From positions 4,340,001 to 4,404,000 of the forward strand of contig NZ_CP014608.1 of the NCBI RefSeq assembly GCF_001586165.1: 64,000 nt of DNA, in the 5' to 3' direction. The notes under the pieces are model-generated. The model was given only the letters and a program-made list of their open reading frames with translations, searched no databases and was not told where the DNA came from. Position 1 is the first letter of the stretch. Each line of letters begins with the position of its first letter. The position numbers and the translations under genes are program-made. Source of the DNA: Obesumbacterium proteus (GTDB taxonomy: Bacteria; Pseudomonadota; Gammaproteobacteria; Enterobacterales; Enterobacteriaceae). Of this stretch, positions 1 through 8,369 are shown one piece after another.

Positions 1-1
1 G

Positions 2-826
2 CAAAAGCAGCTGTTGGATGAGCTGAACTTAGCCACCTCGCCATGGCAGCTACTAGCTTCAGCAAGCGAATGGCCAGAAGTCTTCGCCAATATCGGCCAA
101 TTCGCGATAGTGAAGCGCCGCACCGGCGGTTACGATGGACGTGGTCAATGGCGAATTCGCCCCGGTGATGAGGCTGAATTACCGACAGATGCTTACGGTG
201 AATGTATCGTTGAGCAAGGCATCAACTTTTCTGGCGAGGTGTCATTAGTCGGCGCCCGCGCCCATGATGGCCATTGTGTGTTTTATCCTTTGACGCACAA
301 CCTGCATGAAGATGGTATTCTGCGAACTAGCGTCGCCCTTCCACAGCCAAATGCTCAGCTTCAGCAACAGGCAGAGCAGATGCTTAGCGCTATCATGAAT
401 GAACTGGGTTACGTCGGCGTGATGGCGATGGAGTGCTTTGTGGTAGGGGACAGCTTACTGATTAACGAACTTGCACCACGCGTCCATAACAGCGGCCACT
501 GGACTCAGAATGGTGCATCGATAAGCCAGTTTGAATTGCATCTGCGCGCTATTCTGGATCTGCCACTCCCAACTCCCGTGGTCAGTACGCCTTCGGTCAT
601 GGTTAATTTGATTGGTACCGAGCTGAACTATGAGTGGATGTCACAGCCGTTAGTGCATCTTCATTGGTACGATAAAGAAGTACGCTCAGGGCGTAAGGTT
701 GGCCATCTCAATTTAAATGACGCTAACGCTTCGCTTCTGGCCACTGCGTTAAGTGAGCTTACGTCACAGCTACCGGCGGAATATCACAGCGGGCTGCGTT
801 GGGCACAGCAAAAACTTCTCGCCTGA
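2..826 (+). CDS. purK: N5-carboxyaminoimidazole ribonucleotide synthase, 3' part (PurK)
   Basis: ATP-grasp enzyme of de novo purine synthesis that converts AIR, bicarbonate and ATP to N5-CAIR in the cytoplasm. The frame is open from the left edge, so about 80 N-terminal residues (the AIR-binding pre-ATP-grasp part) lie outside the window. The visible 274 residues carry the glycine-rich ATP-grasp loop RRTGGYDGRGQW and the metal/ATP region ENELAPRVHNSGHWT-like stretch (INELAPRVHNSGHWT), followed by the C-terminal PurK domain. A TTG at position 14 is internal and not a start. An intrinsic terminator follows directly. purE is expected upstream, as in E. coli purEK. Assignment is firm. Confidence 0.95.
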   Translation, partial: QKQLLDELNLATSPWQLLASASEWPEVFANIGQFAIVKRRTGGYDGRGQWRIRPGDEAELPTDAYGECIVEQGINFSGEVSLVGARAHDGHCVFYPLTHNLHEDGILRTSVALPQPNAQLQQQAEQMLSAIMNELGYVGVMAMECFVVGDSLLINELAPRVHNSGHWTQNGASISQFELHLRAILDLPLPTPVVSTPSVMVNLIGTELNYEWMSQPLVHLHWYDKEVRSGRKVGHLNLNDANASLLATALSELTSQLPAEYHSGLRWAQQKLLA

Positions 827-837
827 TTTTAGCCATC

Positions 838-865
838 AAAAACGGAGCCCAAAGGCTCCGTTTTT
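838..865. terminator. Intrinsic terminator after purK (bidirectional)
   Basis: A perfect stem (AAAAACGGAGCC / GGCTCCGTTTTT) with a CAAA loop lies 12 bp after the purK stop. The A-run and T-run at the two ends let it serve both purK and the convergent diguanylate cyclase gene. Confidence 0.9.
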
Positions 866-881
866 ACTTCACAAAGATAAA

Positions 882-2300
882 CTACGTATATATTGGCCTC
901 AATGGCGCTGAATTTTCACGCCCCATTATTTCTGCGGTACGCGCCGAATAGATAACCACACGATCGCGCCCTTCTTGCTTGGCTTGATACATGGCCTCGT
1001 CAGCGCGGGCAACGCATTGTTCAGCGGTAAGCTCATTTCCCACCACGGTATAAATACCAATGCTGATAGTAATTTTCTCAGGAACATCCTGACCGTATGG
1101 CGAGTCCTGATGATGGCAAATTTTAGCACGTATTTTCTCTGCAATTTCTAACGCATCATCTCGGCTAACACCATCGAGCATCACCGAAAACTCCTCGCCA
1201 CCAATCCGCGCCGCAATATCTGTCTTGCGTATCGAATTCTGCAAAGTTTTAGCCACATACTGAATCACACGGTCACCGGTAACATGCCCGTAAATATCAT
1301 TAATACGTTTGAAATGATCAATATCGGCCACCAGCAAGGTAATTGGCGCATTTGTTGATGCACTCTGCATTCGATTAACTAAAGAATCATAGTAGTAGCT
1401 GCGATTATATAAACGCGTCATCGGATCGCGAATAGAATTATTATAGGAAATCTTATAGTCGATACGTGCTTTTTGATAGAGTTTAAAAATATCAAATAAG
1501 AAAGCCAGCATGACAACAAACGTGGCAAGCACTTCAAAAAGATGAGCGCCATACCATGCTAGAGAGGTCAAATATTCGCTGCCGCTAAGCAGCATCGTGC
1601 TCCCTAAGAAAGCCATACAGCTAAGACTTAGACTTGCCCAAAAGTTATTCTTCACACCGGCAAACCACATTACTGCACAGGTTGTACCGCCCCAGAGTAA
1701 AACCAGATAGAGCCCAACGGATGAGTTCCAAAACTGCTGATAAGAAAGGCTTCCCTCATCAACAATCGGCAGGCTTAAAACTAAGCTATGGCTAGAAACA
1801 AAATAGGCGGTAGACAGCAGAATAATCGTCAAGCACGTGCAGAGAGCCGTAACCGAAACCATATTAATAAATCGGTTATTCCATAAACGATAAACAACTA
1901 AAGATAAAAGGAAAAATATCGCCATGCTGGCACTACGAAAGATAAAATAGATGGCCAAATCATTAGCGTTAGTACCAATTCCACCCTCGGTGAAAATAAC
2001 TCCCGGATAACTAAGCAGTTTACTCATGAGGTAAAGAGAAGAGATACCATAAGCAAATGCAAGCACAACCAAATAAAGGTGTTTTCTATCAACACTAAAC
2101 TTCATCAGCATAAACAACGCTAACAAAACATTCAGAATAAGCGTTACTGATGTGGAAACAGGGAATAATGCCTCTAATGCGGGAAGTCGGATATAGCCAA
2201 ACATTCGAAATAGAACAAAAAGCACAACCAATAATATGATTGAAAAAATTACAAACTTATTTATCTTAATAGATCCAGTGTTAACCTCAGATCGTTTCAT
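882..2300 (-). CDS. Membrane diguanylate cyclase (GGDEF family)
   Basis: Predicted to make cyclic di-GMP from two GTP at the inner membrane. The N-terminal ~270 residues hold about seven to eight hydrophobic segments, an integral-membrane sensor of the MASE type whose exact family I cannot name. The C-terminal ~170 residues form a GGDEF domain starting at DPMTRLYNR. The active-site motif is GGEEF, which is compatible with activity, and an RKTD inhibitory I-site sits five residues before it, so product inhibition is likely. The start was chosen at the first ATG, MKRSEVN. The 240 bp upstream is AT-rich with no gene. The gene sits between purK and ybbP, where E. coli has no such gene, so it is probably lineage-specific. 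Confidence 0.88.
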   Translation of the reverse strand: MKRSEVNTGSIKINKFVIFSIILLVVLFVLFRMFGYIRLPALEALFPVSTSVTLILNVLLALFMLMKFSVDRKHLYLVVLAFAYGISSLYLMSKLLSYPGVIFTEGGIGTNANDLAIYFIFRSASMAIFFLLSLVVYRLWNNRFINMVSVTALCTCLTIILLSTAYFVSSHSLVLSLPIVDEGSLSYQQFWNSSVGLYLVLLWGGTTCAVMWFAGVKNNFWASLSLSCMAFLGSTMLLSGSEYLTSLAWYGAHLFEVLATFVVMLAFLFDIFKLYQKARIDYKISYNNSIRDPMTRLYNRSYYYDSLVNRMQSASTNAPITLLVADIDHFKRINDIYGHVTGDRVIQYVAKTLQNSIRKTDIAARIGGEEFSVMLDGVSRDDALEIAEKIRAKICHHQDSPYGQDVPEKITISIGIYTVVGNELTAEQCVARADEAMYQAKQEGRDRVVIYSARTAEIMGRENSAPLRPIYT

Positions 2301-2541
2301 ATTTAAATTCCTTTTAAATATTAACTACTCGTCCATATATCCTATAAAAATCTCATAACCTGATGTTACTTATGAACTGCATCACATGCAATTATTCGCA
2401 CCAAAAACATATACTTTTACCGAATAAACGAGCTAACACCTCGGAATTTATATGGCTATAAGCCCATAAAGTGGGTATTAATAAAGTAATTAATTGAATT
2501 ATATATCAATGAGCACGCCAATAACGGCGTGCTCATATTCG

Positions 2542-4947
2542 TTATCGCTTAAGCAAACGAGCACCTAAGAAACCACCACACAATGAAAGCAACAGCGCTC
2601 CGCTAATAGGAACTAAAGCCCACATTAAGTAATTCGGCTGCCACGGAAAATCAAATACCTGTCGTTGCAGCAACCACAATGCCACTTCGGCACCAGCCGC
2701 CGCCGCAATACCAGACACCAATCCTAATAAGGCAAATTCGCTCCACAGCGTGCGGCGCAGCAAACGCATTCCCGCCCCCAGAGTACGATAAACCCTGAGC
2801 TCCTGTCGGCGTTGCTGCATACCCACCTGCACCTGCGCCATTAATAGCAATACGCCGCAGATAATTACCAGAATCACCATCACTTCTAATGCACGGCTTA
2901 CCTGCTGTAACACCTGACTCGCCTGTTGCAATATCGCACCAATATCAAGCAGGCTCAGCGTTGGAAATTGCCGATTAAGCTGAGTCAACAGCTGTTCGTT
3001 GCCCACATAGCGGAAACTGGTTAGCCACGTTTGCGGCTGGCCATCCAAGGCGTGCGGAGGGAAAATGAAGTAGAAGTTTGGCCGCAGGCTTTCCCAATCA
3101 ACCTTGCGTAGGCTAGTGATTTTGGCGCTAAAATTTTGCGTATCGCCACTAAACGTCACCTCATCACCGATTCCCAAGCCAAGGCGTTCGGCAATTCCCT
3201 GCTCGATGGAAACCTCGCCGGTCTTCGGTGGCCAATACCCCGCCGTTAACGGATTATGATCCGGTAACTTATCTTGCCACGTCAGATTCAGCTCACGGTT
3301 AACCGCTTCACCGCCCGGCGCATCTTCAGCAATTAATTTAGTCGCTTCATGCCCGTTAATTTCAGTTAAACGCACACGCACCACGGGATAAAATGTACGC
3401 GCCTCAACCTGATGTTGCTCAAGGAAATTTTTTACCAGCGGAACCTGCTGCTCCGTCATATTCATCAGAAAATAGTTCGGGCTGTCCGGCGGCAATTGCT
3501 GCTGCCAACGATCAAGTAAATCACCGCGCAATACGAGCAGCAAAGCCAAAAGCATGAACGACAGTGAGAACGCCGCCAGTTGACTGATTGTCGCCGCTGG
3601 TTGGCGCAATAAACGGTTAACCGCTAAACGTAACGCCAAATTCTTAAGCGTGAGCCTACGCAGAACAACTAACCCTCCCCAGCCCACCACGCTAAGCAGA
3701 AACGCCAGTGCCACCATGCCCAACAGCAGTGACCACAGCAGCGTGCTCAGCCCAACTAACGATATCAACCCCGCAACTAAAATCAGTGCCGTGATCGGAA
3801 GGTAATAACGCAGCGGCCACACCACGCGAAACGCATCGCTACGCAGCACGCGCAACGGCTGAGTGGCTATCAGCTGGCGATAAGGTCTTAACCCAACCAC
3901 CAGCGAAATCAGAACCATGCCCCCTAGCGCCCAAACCCAAGGCCAGCCTCCCGCAGCAGGCAGTTCGGCCGGTAACACAGGAGCCAACAAGCGGATCAAT
4001 AGCGCTTCAAACAAGAGTCCTAGCGCGCTTCCCGCAACACCAGATACCAGCAGCAAGGCCAACCATTGTCCCGCAATTAAACGCAGCAGCGTTTTACGCC
4101 CGGCACCGAGCGTTTTTAGGATCGCCACCAGTTCATAGCGACTGCGGCAATAATGGTTCATCGCAACGGTGACAGCCGCCACCGCAAGTAAAAGCGTGAG
4201 TAACGCGGATAACAGCAAAAATTGCTGCGAGCGCTGCAATGATTTACCCAGCGTCCCGCCCGATTCCTCCAGCCCAAACAGTTTTTGGTCAGGCTTCAGC
4301 TTTGGTGTCAGATACTGCGTAAACCGTTCGATAGCATCAGCAGGGCCGGCAAACATATAGCGATAGCTCAGGCGACTGCCCGGCTGCACCGCGCCCGTTT
4401 TATCAACATCGGCGAGATTGATAAGAATTCTTGGCGCAGTTTGAAACGGATTAAACCCGTTATCAGGCTCTTGCACTACCACACCAGCCACTTTTAGCGT
4501 TGCGTCCCCCACATCTAAGCTATCCCCCACCTTTAAATTTAGCAGCGAGAGCAAACGTGAGGCGACCAGCACTTCGCCCGGCTCAGGGCGTAATCCGGCA
4601 GGTTGCGTAATTAGCTCACCGTACAGCGGATAAAGCGTGTCGGTTGCCTTTACATCCGCCAGCTGCGGTCTATCTCCGGCAAACGTCATGGTGGTAAACG
4701 AAAGCTGGCGGCTTACGTTTAACCCATCGTGCTTAGCCTGCGTTAGCCACTGTTCATCGGCAGGATGTGCGCTGCGCAATACTTTATCACCGGCCAGAAA
4801 ATCACGGCTTTGTTGACTCAGCCCGCGCTCCATTCGATCACTGATACTTCCTAGCGCCAAAACGCAGGCCACCGCCAACGTTAAAGCCATCCACACAATC
4901 AATAGCGAAGGCGATTTCCACTCGCGCCAAAACCAACGCAGAATCAT
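2542..4947 (-). CDS. ybbP: ABC transporter permease YbbP (FtsX/MacB-like)
   Basis: Large inner-membrane permease of 801 residues (E. coli YbbP is about 804). It has an N-terminal membrane helix (residues ~15-35), a large periplasmic domain, FtsX-type helix bundles in the middle (~235-460) and a final bundle (~690-800) that repeats the FtsX fold. Its 3' neighbour in the same operon, ybbA, encodes the ATPase, and the ybbP start overlaps the ybbA stop by 4 bp, so the two are translationally coupled. The substrate is not established; proteins of this family act in lipoprotein, lipid or toxin handling rather than simple solute import. Confidence 0.93.
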   Translation of the reverse strand: MILRWFWREWKSPSLLIVWMALTLAVACVLALGSISDRMERGLSQQSRDFLAGDKVLRSAHPADEQWLTQAKHDGLNVSRQLSFTTMTFAGDRPQLADVKATDTLYPLYGELITQPAGLRPEPGEVLVASRLLSLLNLKVGDSLDVGDATLKVAGVVVQEPDNGFNPFQTAPRILINLADVDKTGAVQPGSRLSYRYMFAGPADAIERFTQYLTPKLKPDQKLFGLEESGGTLGKSLQRSQQFLLLSALLTLLLAVAAVTVAMNHYCRSRYELVAILKTLGAGRKTLLRLIAGQWLALLLVSGVAGSALGLLFEALLIRLLAPVLPAELPAAGGWPWVWALGGMVLISLVVGLRPYRQLIATQPLRVLRSDAFRVVWPLRYYLPITALILVAGLISLVGLSTLLWSLLLGMVALAFLLSVVGWGGLVVLRRLTLKNLALRLAVNRLLRQPAATISQLAAFSLSFMLLALLLVLRGDLLDRWQQQLPPDSPNYFLMNMTEQQVPLVKNFLEQHQVEARTFYPVVRVRLTEINGHEATKLIAEDAPGGEAVNRELNLTWQDKLPDHNPLTAGYWPPKTGEVSIEQGIAERLGLGIGDEVTFSGDTQNFSAKITSLRKVDWESLRPNFYFIFPPHALDGQPQTWLTSFRYVGNEQLLTQLNRQFPTLSLLDIGAILQQASQVLQQVSRALEVMVILVIICGVLLLMAQVQVGMQQRRQELRVYRTLGAGMRLLRRTLWSEFALLGLVSGIAAAAGAEVALWLLQRQVFDFPWQPNYLMWALVPISGALLLSLCGGFLGARLLKR

Positions 4948-5630
4948 GCTTCCTCCTGCAACACGCCTTCAACCAAGCGCATACGCCGCTGGCATCTTGC
5001 GGCCAACTGAGGATCGTGAGTCACCAGAATCAACGTGGTATCAAAATCGGTATTCAGGGAAAACAGGAGATCGGCGATACGATCGCCGGTGTGGCGATCG
5101 AGATTGCCGGTTGGCTCATCGGCAAATAGTACTTTGGGACGTCCGCTAAACGCACGCGCCAACGCCACGCGCTGCTGTTCTCCTCCAGAAAGCTGTGCGG
5201 GTAGATGATTCAAACGCTTGCCCAGTCCGAGCTGCTCTAACAGCTGCACCGCCTGTTGACGGCTTTGACGATCGCTATCGCCGCGCAGCAGCGCCGGGAG
5301 CTGAACGTTTTCCAATGCCGTGAGCGTGGGCACCAGCATGAAAGACTGAAACACAAAGCCAACGTCACGTGCACGCAGCGCCGCCCGTTGTTCCTCGTCC
5401 ATTTGATCTAAACGCTGGCCTAAAAGGGAAACCTCCCCACGCGTTCCATCATCTAAACCGGCTAAAATCCCCAGCAGCGTTGATTTACCCGAGCCCGACT
5501 CGCCAATTAACGCTAATGTCTGCGCCGGTTTGACAACCAGCTCAACTCCGGTAAGGATGGAAAGCTGACTATCACCTTGACCAACCTCTTTGGCTAAATG
5601 ATGAACTTCAAGAACATTTTCCGTTGGCAT
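4944..5630 (-). CDS. ybbA: ABC transporter ATPase YbbA
   Basis: Cytoplasmic ATP-binding subunit that powers YbbP. It shows the Walker A motif GESGSGKST (residues ~42-50), the signature LSGGEQQR (~148), Walker B VLFADEPTGNLD and the switch histidine in THDP. The length of 228 residues is typical of the LolD/MacB class of ATPases. It overlaps ybbP by 4 bp downstream. Its first eleven codons lie antisense to the start of tesA, so the two divergent genes share their 5' ends. Confidence 0.95.
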   Translation of the reverse strand: MPTENVLEVHHLAKEVGQGDSQLSILTGVELVVKPAQTLALIGESGSGKSTLLGILAGLDDGTRGEVSLLGQRLDQMDEEQRAALRARDVGFVFQSFMLVPTLTALENVQLPALLRGDSDRQSRQQAVQLLEQLGLGKRLNHLPAQLSGGEQQRVALARAFSGRPKVLFADEPTGNLDRHTGDRIADLLFSLNTDFDTTLILVTHDPQLAARCQRRMRLVEGVLQEEA

Positions 5631-6239
5631 ATCCCTTTCCTTCTTCTATTCAGCCTGTTATGTGGGCGGGCAATGGCCGCTGATACATTGTTAATATTAG
5701 GCGACAGCCTGAGCGCAGGCTATCGGTTGCCGATTGCAGATTCATGGGCCACGCGTCTTGCGCAGCAATGGCAAAAAACAACGCCGCCGGTTTCCGTGGT
5801 CAATGGTAGCATCAGCGGTGATACAGCCGATCAAGGTCTTGCTCGGCTCCCCGCGTTGTTGAAACAACATCAGCCGCGCTGGGTATTGATCGAACTCGGC
5901 GCTAACGATGGGCTAAGAGGCTTTGCTCCTGCCGATATCGAAACGGCCTTAGACAAAATCATTACTCAGGTACAACAGGCCAAAGCGCAGCCACTGCTGA
6001 TGCAAATTCGGCTACCGCCTAACTATGGCCGCCGCTACACCGAAGCCTTTGCAGCCGTTTATCCTAAACTCGCAAAACAGCATCAAATACCGCTTATTCC
6101 ATTCTATATGGAGCAAGTCGCGTTAAAACCCGAGTGGATGCAGCAGGACGGATTACACCCAAACGGCGAAGCACAGCCGTTTATTGCGCAATGGATGAGC
6201 GAACAGCTTCACCCCTTGCTGACGAATCCCCATCAGTAA
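5598..6239 (+). CDS. tesA: Multifunctional acyl-CoA thioesterase I / lysophospholipase L1 / protease I (TesA)
   Basis: Periplasmic SGNH/GDSL hydrolase that cleaves long-chain acyl-CoA, lysophospholipids and some ester substrates. An N-terminal signal peptide ends near GRAMA-ADTLL. The catalytic serine is in GDSLS, the oxyanion residues are in NGSISGDT and GANDGLRG, and the Asp/His pair is in DGLHPNG near the C-terminus. The gene has 213 codons. Two consecutive ATGs (5598 and 5601) are possible starts, both inside the antisense 5' end of ybbA. Neighbours ybbA and ybbO match the E. coli order. Confidence 0.95.
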   Translation: MMNFKNIFRWHIPFLLLFSLLCGRAMAADTLLILGDSLSAGYRLPIADSWATRLAQQWQKTTPPVSVVNGSISGDTADQGLARLPALLKQHQPRWVLIELGANDGLRGFAPADIETALDKIITQVQQAKAQPLLMQIRLPPNYGRRYTEAFAAVYPKLAKQHQIPLIPFYMEQVALKPEWMQQDGLHPNGEAQPFIAQWMSEQLHPLLTNPHQ

Positions 6240-6293
6240 TGTTTTAATTAAACATCTTTAACGCCGTGCCAACAGGTTTACATAGGTAAAGTT

Positions 6294-7067
6294 ATGCAAA
6301 AAGCCATCCTTATCACCGGCTGCTCCAGCGGAATTGGACTTACCGCAGCACAGGATCTCCGCAACCGGGGATATCGCGTGTTAGCCGCTTGTCGCAAACC
6401 GCAGGACGTTGAGGTGATGCGAGATTTAGGCATGGAAGGTATTGAGCTGGATTTGGACGACAGCGCGAGCGTAGAGCGCGCCGCGGCCGAAGTGATTCGT
6501 ATCACTGAAGGACGCCTTTATGCGCTGTTTAATAACGGCGGCTTTGGCCTTTACGGCCCACTTAACACCATCAGCCGAGCCGAACTAGAACGGCAGTTTG
6601 CCACTAACCTTTTTGGCACCCACCAGCTCACCCAGCTTTTATTGCCCATTATGCTGCCACACGGTGAAGGCCGAATTATTCAAACCAGTTCGGTGATGGG
6701 ACTCGTCTCCACGCCTGGACGTGGCGCTTATGCCGCAAGCAAATTTGCGCTTGAAGGCTGGTCTGATGCATTGCGAATGGAGCTGCACGGCAGCGGCATC
6801 CATGTTTCTCTGATTGAGCCGGGCCCGATAAATACCCGCTTCACCAGCAATGTGCATCAGATGGAAAAAGATAAACCAGTGACCAATCCAGGCATTGCGG
6901 CACGTTTTACGCTCACGCCTGATGCCATTCTGCCTAAGCTGCATCATGCCTTAGAAAGCAAAAGACCAAAACTTCGTTATCCGGTCACGCTGGTCGCGCA
7001 CGCACTGACCTTACTGCGCCGTATCTTGCCAGGAAGATTACTCGACAAGGTTCTGCGTGGTAATTAA
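6294..7067 (+). CDS. ybbO: SDR family oxidoreductase YbbO
   Basis: NAD(P)-dependent short-chain dehydrogenase of 257 residues. It has the Rossmann motif TGCSSGIG (residues ~8-15), NNGG in place of the usual NNAG near residue 80, a catalytic serine in QTSSVMG and the YAASK active site near residue 145. E. coli YbbO reduces a range of aldehydes and ketones; the physiological substrate remains uncertain. It follows tesA by 54 bp and precedes cnoX by 74 bp in the same direction. Confidence 0.92.
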   Translation: MQKAILITGCSSGIGLTAAQDLRNRGYRVLAACRKPQDVEVMRDLGMEGIELDLDDSASVERAAAEVIRITEGRLYALFNNGGFGLYGPLNTISRAELERQFATNLFGTHQLTQLLLPIMLPHGEGRIIQTSSVMGLVSTPGRGAYAASKFALEGWSDALRMELHGSGIHVSLIEPGPINTRFTSNVHQMEKDKPVTNPGIAARFTLTPDAILPKLHHALESKRPKLRYPVTLVAHALTLLRRILPGRLLDKVLRGN

Positions 7068-7141
7068 CGGCTTGGCATTGCAAACGGCCAGATAAGCCCC
7101 ATATCGTTTTTATATGTTTAAGCGTCTGAGAGAACAAAAGA

Positions 7142-7996
7142 ATGCTAAATAATTCCGTGATCACCGTTACCGAAGCCAACCTACATCAGACGCTAGAGCA
7201 GTCTGCGTCTATTCCGGTGCTGTTCTACTTCTGGTCTGAACGCAGCCAGCATTGCCTGCAGCTCAACCCGATTCTCGACAAACTCGCGTCAGAATACGCA
7301 GGCCAGTTCGTGCTGGCTAAAGTTGACTGCGACGCAGAGCAAATGGTGGCCTCACAGTTTGGCCTGCGTGCCATCCCAACAGTTTATCTCTTTAAAGATG
7401 GCCAGCCTGTGGATGGCTTCCAAGGGCCACAGTCTGAAGAGTTCATCCGCGAGCTGTTAGGCCGCTTCTTACCGAAAGAAGAAGAGTTGAAAGCCGCACA
7501 GGCAGCAGAATTTATCGCCGAAGGCAAAATGGCGGAAGCCTTACCACTGCTGAAAGAAGCGCGTGCGTTGGATTCAAAACACAGCGACATCGCGCTGATG
7601 CTGGCCGAAGTGCAGATCGCGCTTAACCGCAGCGATGAAGCAGAAGCCGTGCTAGCAACTATCCCAATGCAGGATCAGGACTCTCGCTATCAAGGCCTCG
7701 TGGCGCAAATCGAATTACTGAAACAAGCCGCCGATACCCCTGAGATTCAGCTGCTGCAAAAACAAGTAGAAGCAGAACCTGAAAATGCGGTCATTGCCTC
7801 TCAGCTGGCTTTACAGCTGCATCAGGTCGGACGCAACGAAGAGGCTCTTGAGCTGCTGATGGTTCATCTACGCAAAGATCTCACCGCCGCCGACGGTGCT
7901 GCGCGTAAAACCCTGATGGACATTCTTGCCGCGTTAGGAAACGGTGATGCACTGGCGTCTAAGTACCGGAAACAGCTGTATTCATTGTTGTATTAA
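7142..7996 (+). CDS. cnoX: Chaperedoxin CnoX (YbbN)
   Basis: Thioredoxin-fold chaperone that protects proteins from hypochlorous-acid oxidation and hands clients to GroEL and DnaK. The N-terminal thioredoxin domain (~1-110) has SQHC in place of the CXXC redox motif, as in E. coli YbbN, so it should not act as a normal disulphide reductase. The C-terminal ~170 residues are alpha-helical TPR-like repeats (AEALPLLKEARAL, EEALELLM). Its length of 284 residues matches the family. The upstream gene is ybbO; a repeat-containing gap follows. Confidence 0.95.
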   Translation: MLNNSVITVTEANLHQTLEQSASIPVLFYFWSERSQHCLQLNPILDKLASEYAGQFVLAKVDCDAEQMVASQFGLRAIPTVYLFKDGQPVDGFQGPQSEEFIRELLGRFLPKEEELKAAQAAEFIAEGKMAEALPLLKEARALDSKHSDIALMLAEVQIALNRSDEAEAVLATIPMQDQDSRYQGLVAQIELLKQAADTPEIQLLQKQVEAEPENAVIASQLALQLHQVGRNEEALELLMVHLRKDLTAADGAARKTLMDILAALGNGDALASKYRKQLYSLLY

Positions 7997-8006
7997 TCTT
8001 TCTCTC

Positions 8007-8110
8007 GGCCTCCCCCATCTCTGGGGGAGAAGCAGATCGCGTTTCCATACAATCTATCTCGCCTGTCCTAATCCCCCTTGTGAAGGAAAGGATTAGGATA
8101 GGGTCATCAC
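8007..8110. repeat. GC-rich intergenic inverted repeat, copy A (diverged)
   Basis: Immediately after cnoX there is a CTCCCCCA / TGGGGGAG-type hairpin followed by GAAGCAGATCGCG (8007-8041). About 30 bp on there is a second half resembling CCCCCTT...AAGGA...TTAGGATAGGGTC (8070-8108). The same two modules recur at 13148-13298 and, inverted, at 32757-32796. No reading frame is conserved. It is best described as a REP/BIME-like dispersed repeat. Confidence 0.65.
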
Positions 8111-8261
8111 CTGTGATCCCCTTCCCAATTTCTATACAAACTCTCCCGTAGCAACGCCCCAAAAAGATGCTCAATTAAGAAATTAATTCGTTGTTTTATC
8201 TGTAAATACTTTTCTTCTTCACGTCCTTATTCCTTTAAGTCGCTCGCATAAAATCTATTTG

Positions 8262-8287
8262 CATATACTTGTCTATACAAGTATATG
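8262..8287. promoter_or_regulatory. HutC-type operator upstream of hutU
   Basis: A 26-bp palindrome with two perfect 10-bp arms (CATATACTTG and CAAGTATATG) is mismatched at only one of 13 base pairs. Its centre, GTCTATAC, fits the GTMTAKAC core known for the HutC subfamily of GntR regulators. It lies about 85 bp before the hutU start. Repression by HutC, relieved by urocanate, is inferred from the family; no hutC gene is in the window. Confidence 0.75.
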
Positions 8288-8313
8288 TTAATCAATAACG
8301 GCTTTTGTTAAAC

Positions 8314-8327
8314 ACTAGTTAACTAGT
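8314..8327. promoter_or_regulatory. 14-bp perfect palindrome in the hutU promoter region
   Basis: ACTAGTTAACTAGT is a perfect palindrome 42 bp before the hutU start. It does not match the HutC core, so it may be a site for another regulator or part of the promoter. The function is unknown. Confidence 0.35.
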
Positions 8328-8369
8328 AAATCCTGATATCTGAACTGATAACGCGAAAGGAAAATAAAA

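Larger units (their letters stand above)
7997..8369. other. cnoX-hutU intergenic region (373 bp)
   Basis: It contains no gene. The first ~110 bp is the repeat element, the middle (8110-8260) is unremarkable AT-rich sequence, and the last ~110 bp is the hutU control region with two palindromes and an AAAGGA ribosome site before a GTG start. Confidence 0.7.

Noticed and set aside
7071..7102. CTTGGC...CCCCAT as a sigma-32 promoter for cnoX
   Set aside because: The -10-like CCCCAT is present, but the spacer is about 20 nt, far from the 13-15 nt usual for sigma-32, and the -35 is poor.
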